NCBI GenBank assembly: GCA_949451265.1
Contig: CASTQR010000023.1
Location: 1 to 14,580, forward strand
Direction of reading: 5' to 3'
Source of the DNA: an uncultured Eubacteriales bacterium
Lineage (GTDB): Bacteria; Bacillota_A; Clostridia; Oscillospirales; Oscillospiraceae
DNA length: 14,580 nt
Shown: positions 13,142 to 14,580 of the stretch, in pieces
Layout of the letters: each line of letters starts with the position of its first letter
Position numbering within the stretch: the stretch's first letter is position 1
Notes under the pieces: generated by a model
Seen by the model: only the letters and a program-made list of their open reading frames with translations
What the model was told of the DNA's origin: nothing
Databases searched by the model: none
Translations under genes and position numbers: made by a program

Positions 13142-13817
13142 ATTTGAACCCGATGCCCCACACGGTTTTGATGTAGGCCGTCTCCGGATCGGCCTTGGCC
13201 AGCTTGGAGCGCAGGTTGCTGACGTGGACGTTCACCGTATTGTCGTCCCCGATGAAGTCCTCCCCCCACACGGCCTCGTAGATCTGGGCCCGGGAGAAGG
13301 CCCGCCGGGGGTTTTTCATCAGCAGGGCCAGGATGTCGAACTCCCGCCCGGTGAGGGGCACCTCCTGTCCGTCCACCAGGGCGGCGTGGCTGTCCAGATC
13401 CAGGGTGAGCGGCCCCGCGGACAGCGCCTCCGCAGCCGGCACGTTGAACTGGCGGCTCCGGCGGAGCTGGGCCTCCACCCGGGCCAGCACCTCGGCGTTG
13501 TCGAAGGGCTTGGGGATGAAGTCGTCCGCCCCCAGCTTCAGGACGTGGACCCTATCGGACACCCCCAGCTTGGCGGACACCACGATGATGGGCATGGTCT
13601 TGCCCCGGCGCACCTTTGCGATGAACTCCTCCCCGGTGACGCCGGGGAGCATCAGGTCCAGCAGCACCAGGTCGTAGTCGTATTTCTCCGCCCACAGCAG
13701 GGCCTCGCTGCCGGAGAAGGCGGAGCGGCAGCTATAGCCCGCGCCCTCTAAAATGGCGCACAGCAGGCGGTTGATATCCACATCGTCCTCGACGATCAGA
13801 ATGTTGGCGGTGTCCAC
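13128..13817 (-). CDS. OmpR-family response regulator
   Basis: A 229-residue DNA-binding regulator. The receiver domain (1-120) has the acidic pair Glu10/Asp11, phosphorylation site Asp54 (LVLLDLMLPG), Ser81 (IIVVSAK) and Lys103 (FIPKPF). The winged-helix domain (about 132-229) contains VPLTGREFDILALLMKNP and VNVHVSNLRSKL, ending in VWGIGFKFNLS. The GTG at 13817 is chosen because GGGGGG lies six bases upstream and DTANILIVEDD follows at once; a longer frame to 13859 would begin inside the promoter. Its partner is probably the kinase at 10037, placed at the other end of the ABC genes, an arrangement seen in peptide-resistance loci. The stop lies within the tandem repeat that is the best candidate binding site. 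Confidence 0.92.
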   Translation of the reverse strand: MDTANILIVEDDVDINRLLCAILEGAGYSCRSAFSGSEALLWAEKYDYDLVLLDLMLPGVTGEEFIAKVRRGKTMPIIVVSAKLGVSDRVHVLKLGADDFIPKPFDNAEVLARVEAQLRRSRQFNVPAAEALSAGPLTLDLDSHAALVDGQEVPLTGREFDILALLMKNPRRAFSRAQIYEAVWGEDFIGDDNTVNVHVSNLRSKLAKADPETAYIKTVWGIGFKFNLS

Positions 13818-13847
13818 GGCGATCCCCCCAGTTGATGATTCCTTGAC

Positions 13848-13911
13848 AGTATAGCACAAAAGCCCCCGGCATCGCCAGATACCGGGGGCAGACTTTAGGA
13901 ATTTTTAAGAA
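13848..13911 (-). promoter_or_regulatory. Response-regulator promoter with possible upstream operator
   Basis: A -10 TATACT (13853-13848) sits about 30 bases upstream of the GTG at 13817. The -35 position at 17 bases is GC-rich and non-consensus, inside the upstream gene's terminator. Farther up, AGGAATTTTTAAGAA (plus strand, 13897-13911) matches 12 of 15 bases of AGGAAAGGTTAAGAA at 13120-13134, hinting at autoregulation. The -10 is moderately secure; the operator is speculative. Confidence 0.4.
13857..13889 (-). terminator. Intrinsic terminator of the ATP-grasp gene
   Basis: On the minus strand, a 12-bp stem GCCCCCGGTATC / GATGCCGGGGGC (one G-U pair) with loop TGGC spans 13889-13862, followed by TTTT. 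It lies 31 bases after the ATP-grasp stop and insulates the response-regulator unit. Confidence 0.88.
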
Positions 13912-13920
13912 TCCGCGAAG

Positions 13921-14580
13921 TTATTTCGCGTCCTTCCTCTTTTTCGGGGCCTTGAGCTTCAGCACATCCTTATAGAACGCGTCCAGCCCACGCTTGGTGG
14001 GGAAGGCGGCCACATACATCTGGTTCCCCATGGCGTCGGACAGCACGTCGGGGATCCGGCCCACCATCTTCAGGTTCCCGCCGTACTTCACCAGGATATC
14101 CGCATGGCTCAGGGCGAAGTCCTTGCCGTCCCGCCGTCCGGCGTAGGCGCAGAAGGCGTGTTCCCCGTCCTCCAGGGTGGACTTGTCGAAGGCGATCATG
14201 TCCGCCCAGATCTTGTACACGTTGGTGGAGTTGGCGAAGTTCATCATGTCCGGGCTGAACCCGCCGCAGGGGCGCATATTGACCTCTAAGGCCACCACAT
14301 CCCCCTTCTTGCCCATGCCCTCCTGGTCCTGGGTGAGCCGGAAGAACTCGAAGTGGACAAAGCGGTTCTTGACGCCGAAGCTCTTGACGGTGGCCCGGCC
14401 CGCCTTCCGGGTGTCGGCGGGGAGATCCTTCACAATGTAGTAGATGGAGTTATCCTCGTCGTTCACAATGTCCATGATGGACATGGGGGTGACGTTCCCC
14501 GTCTCGAAGATGGGGTTCCCCTCAGAGTCGATGATGGCGTCGTAGGAATTGACCTCGGCGTGGATGAACTCCTCCATGAT
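13921..14580 (-). CDS. ATP-grasp domain protein (C-terminal part, cut by window edge)
   Basis: The last 219 codons of a gene that enters from the right; the ATG at 14577 is probably internal. The sequence reads EEFIHAEVNSYDAIIDSEGN, then GNVTPMSIMDIVNDEDNS, GRATVKSFGVKNRFVHFEFF and VALEVNMRPCGGFSPDMMNF. 'FEFF...ALEVNMRPCGG' is the Mg-ATP-binding end of an ATP-grasp fold (Glu, then E-x-N-x-R-x-x-G). ATP-grasp enzymes join a carboxylate to an amine or other nucleophile through an acyl phosphate. This subtype is often annotated only as 'ATP-grasp domain-containing protein', so the substrate is unknown. The end is Lys/Arg-rich (KKRKDAK). It has its own terminator at 13857-13889 and is probably not part of the resistance locus. 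Confidence 0.8.
   Translation of the reverse strand: MMEEFIHAEVNSYDAIIDSEGNPIFETGNVTPMSIMDIVNDEDNSIYYIVKDLPADTRKAGRATVKSFGVKNRFVHFEFFRLTQDQEGMGKKGDVVALEVNMRPCGGFSPDMMNFANSTNVYKIWADMIAFDKSTLEDGEHAFCAYAGRRDGKDFALSHADILVKYGGNLKMVGRIPDVLSDAMGNQMYVAAFPTKRGLDAFYKDVLKLKAPKKRKDAK

Overview
The window looks like chromosomal DNA of a high-GC Clostridia, most likely Oscillospiraceae (Flavonifractor/Lawsonibacter/Intestinimonas-like). This is inferred from the GC-rich codon use, AGGAGG-type ribosome sites, TTGACA/TATAAT-type promoters, the Firmicutes gene order ylxM-ffh-rpsP-khpA-rimM-trmD, and gut-clostridial families (DUF6465, YhcH/YjgK/YiaL, D-lyxose isomerase). Nothing resembles a phage, insertion sequence or CRISPR array.

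Layout. 1-110 (-): start of a DUF1294 membrane protein that runs off the left edge. 242-571 (+): a DUF6465 protein with its own promoter. 647-1330 (-): a D-lyxose isomerase, preceded by an internally deleted, frame-broken remnant of a YhcH/YjgK/YiaL gene (1356-1561), both behind one promoter. 1809-1882 (-): tRNA-Gln(CTG) with encoded CCA. 2140-7331 (+): a translation and protein-targeting cluster: ylxM, ffh, a small zinc-ribbon protein, rpsP, khpA, an internal terminator, rimM, trmD fused to a GNAT acetyltransferase domain, and rsmA. It ends in a two-way terminator shared with the next gene. 7407-9929 (-): a CtpE-like cation-transporting P-type ATPase. 10037-13817 (-): a regulated antimicrobial-peptide-resistance-type locus in the order response regulator, ABC ATPase, ABC permease, three tiny hydrophobic proteins (31, 20 and 63 aa), histidine kinase. 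13921-14580 (-): the C-terminal part of an ATP-grasp protein, cut by the right edge.

How they may work together. The ylxM-to-rsmA block makes secretion (SRP), ribosome (bS16), ribosome-maturation (RimM, RsmA) and tRNA-modification (TrmD) factors. Its tight spacing and overlaps imply co-transcription, with a terminator after khpA that probably lowers expression of rimM-trmD-rsmA. In the sensor/transporter locus the kinase probably phosphorylates the regulator. The regulator probably acts on a tandem 10-bp repeat between its own gene and the ABC genes.

The most interesting points are the TrmD-GNAT fusion followed directly by rsmA where rplS is more usual, the three unrecognised small membrane ORFs between ABC permease and kinase, the tandem repeat (plus a related motif upstream of the regulator gene), and the deleted YhcH gene lying in frame with the lyxose isomerase.
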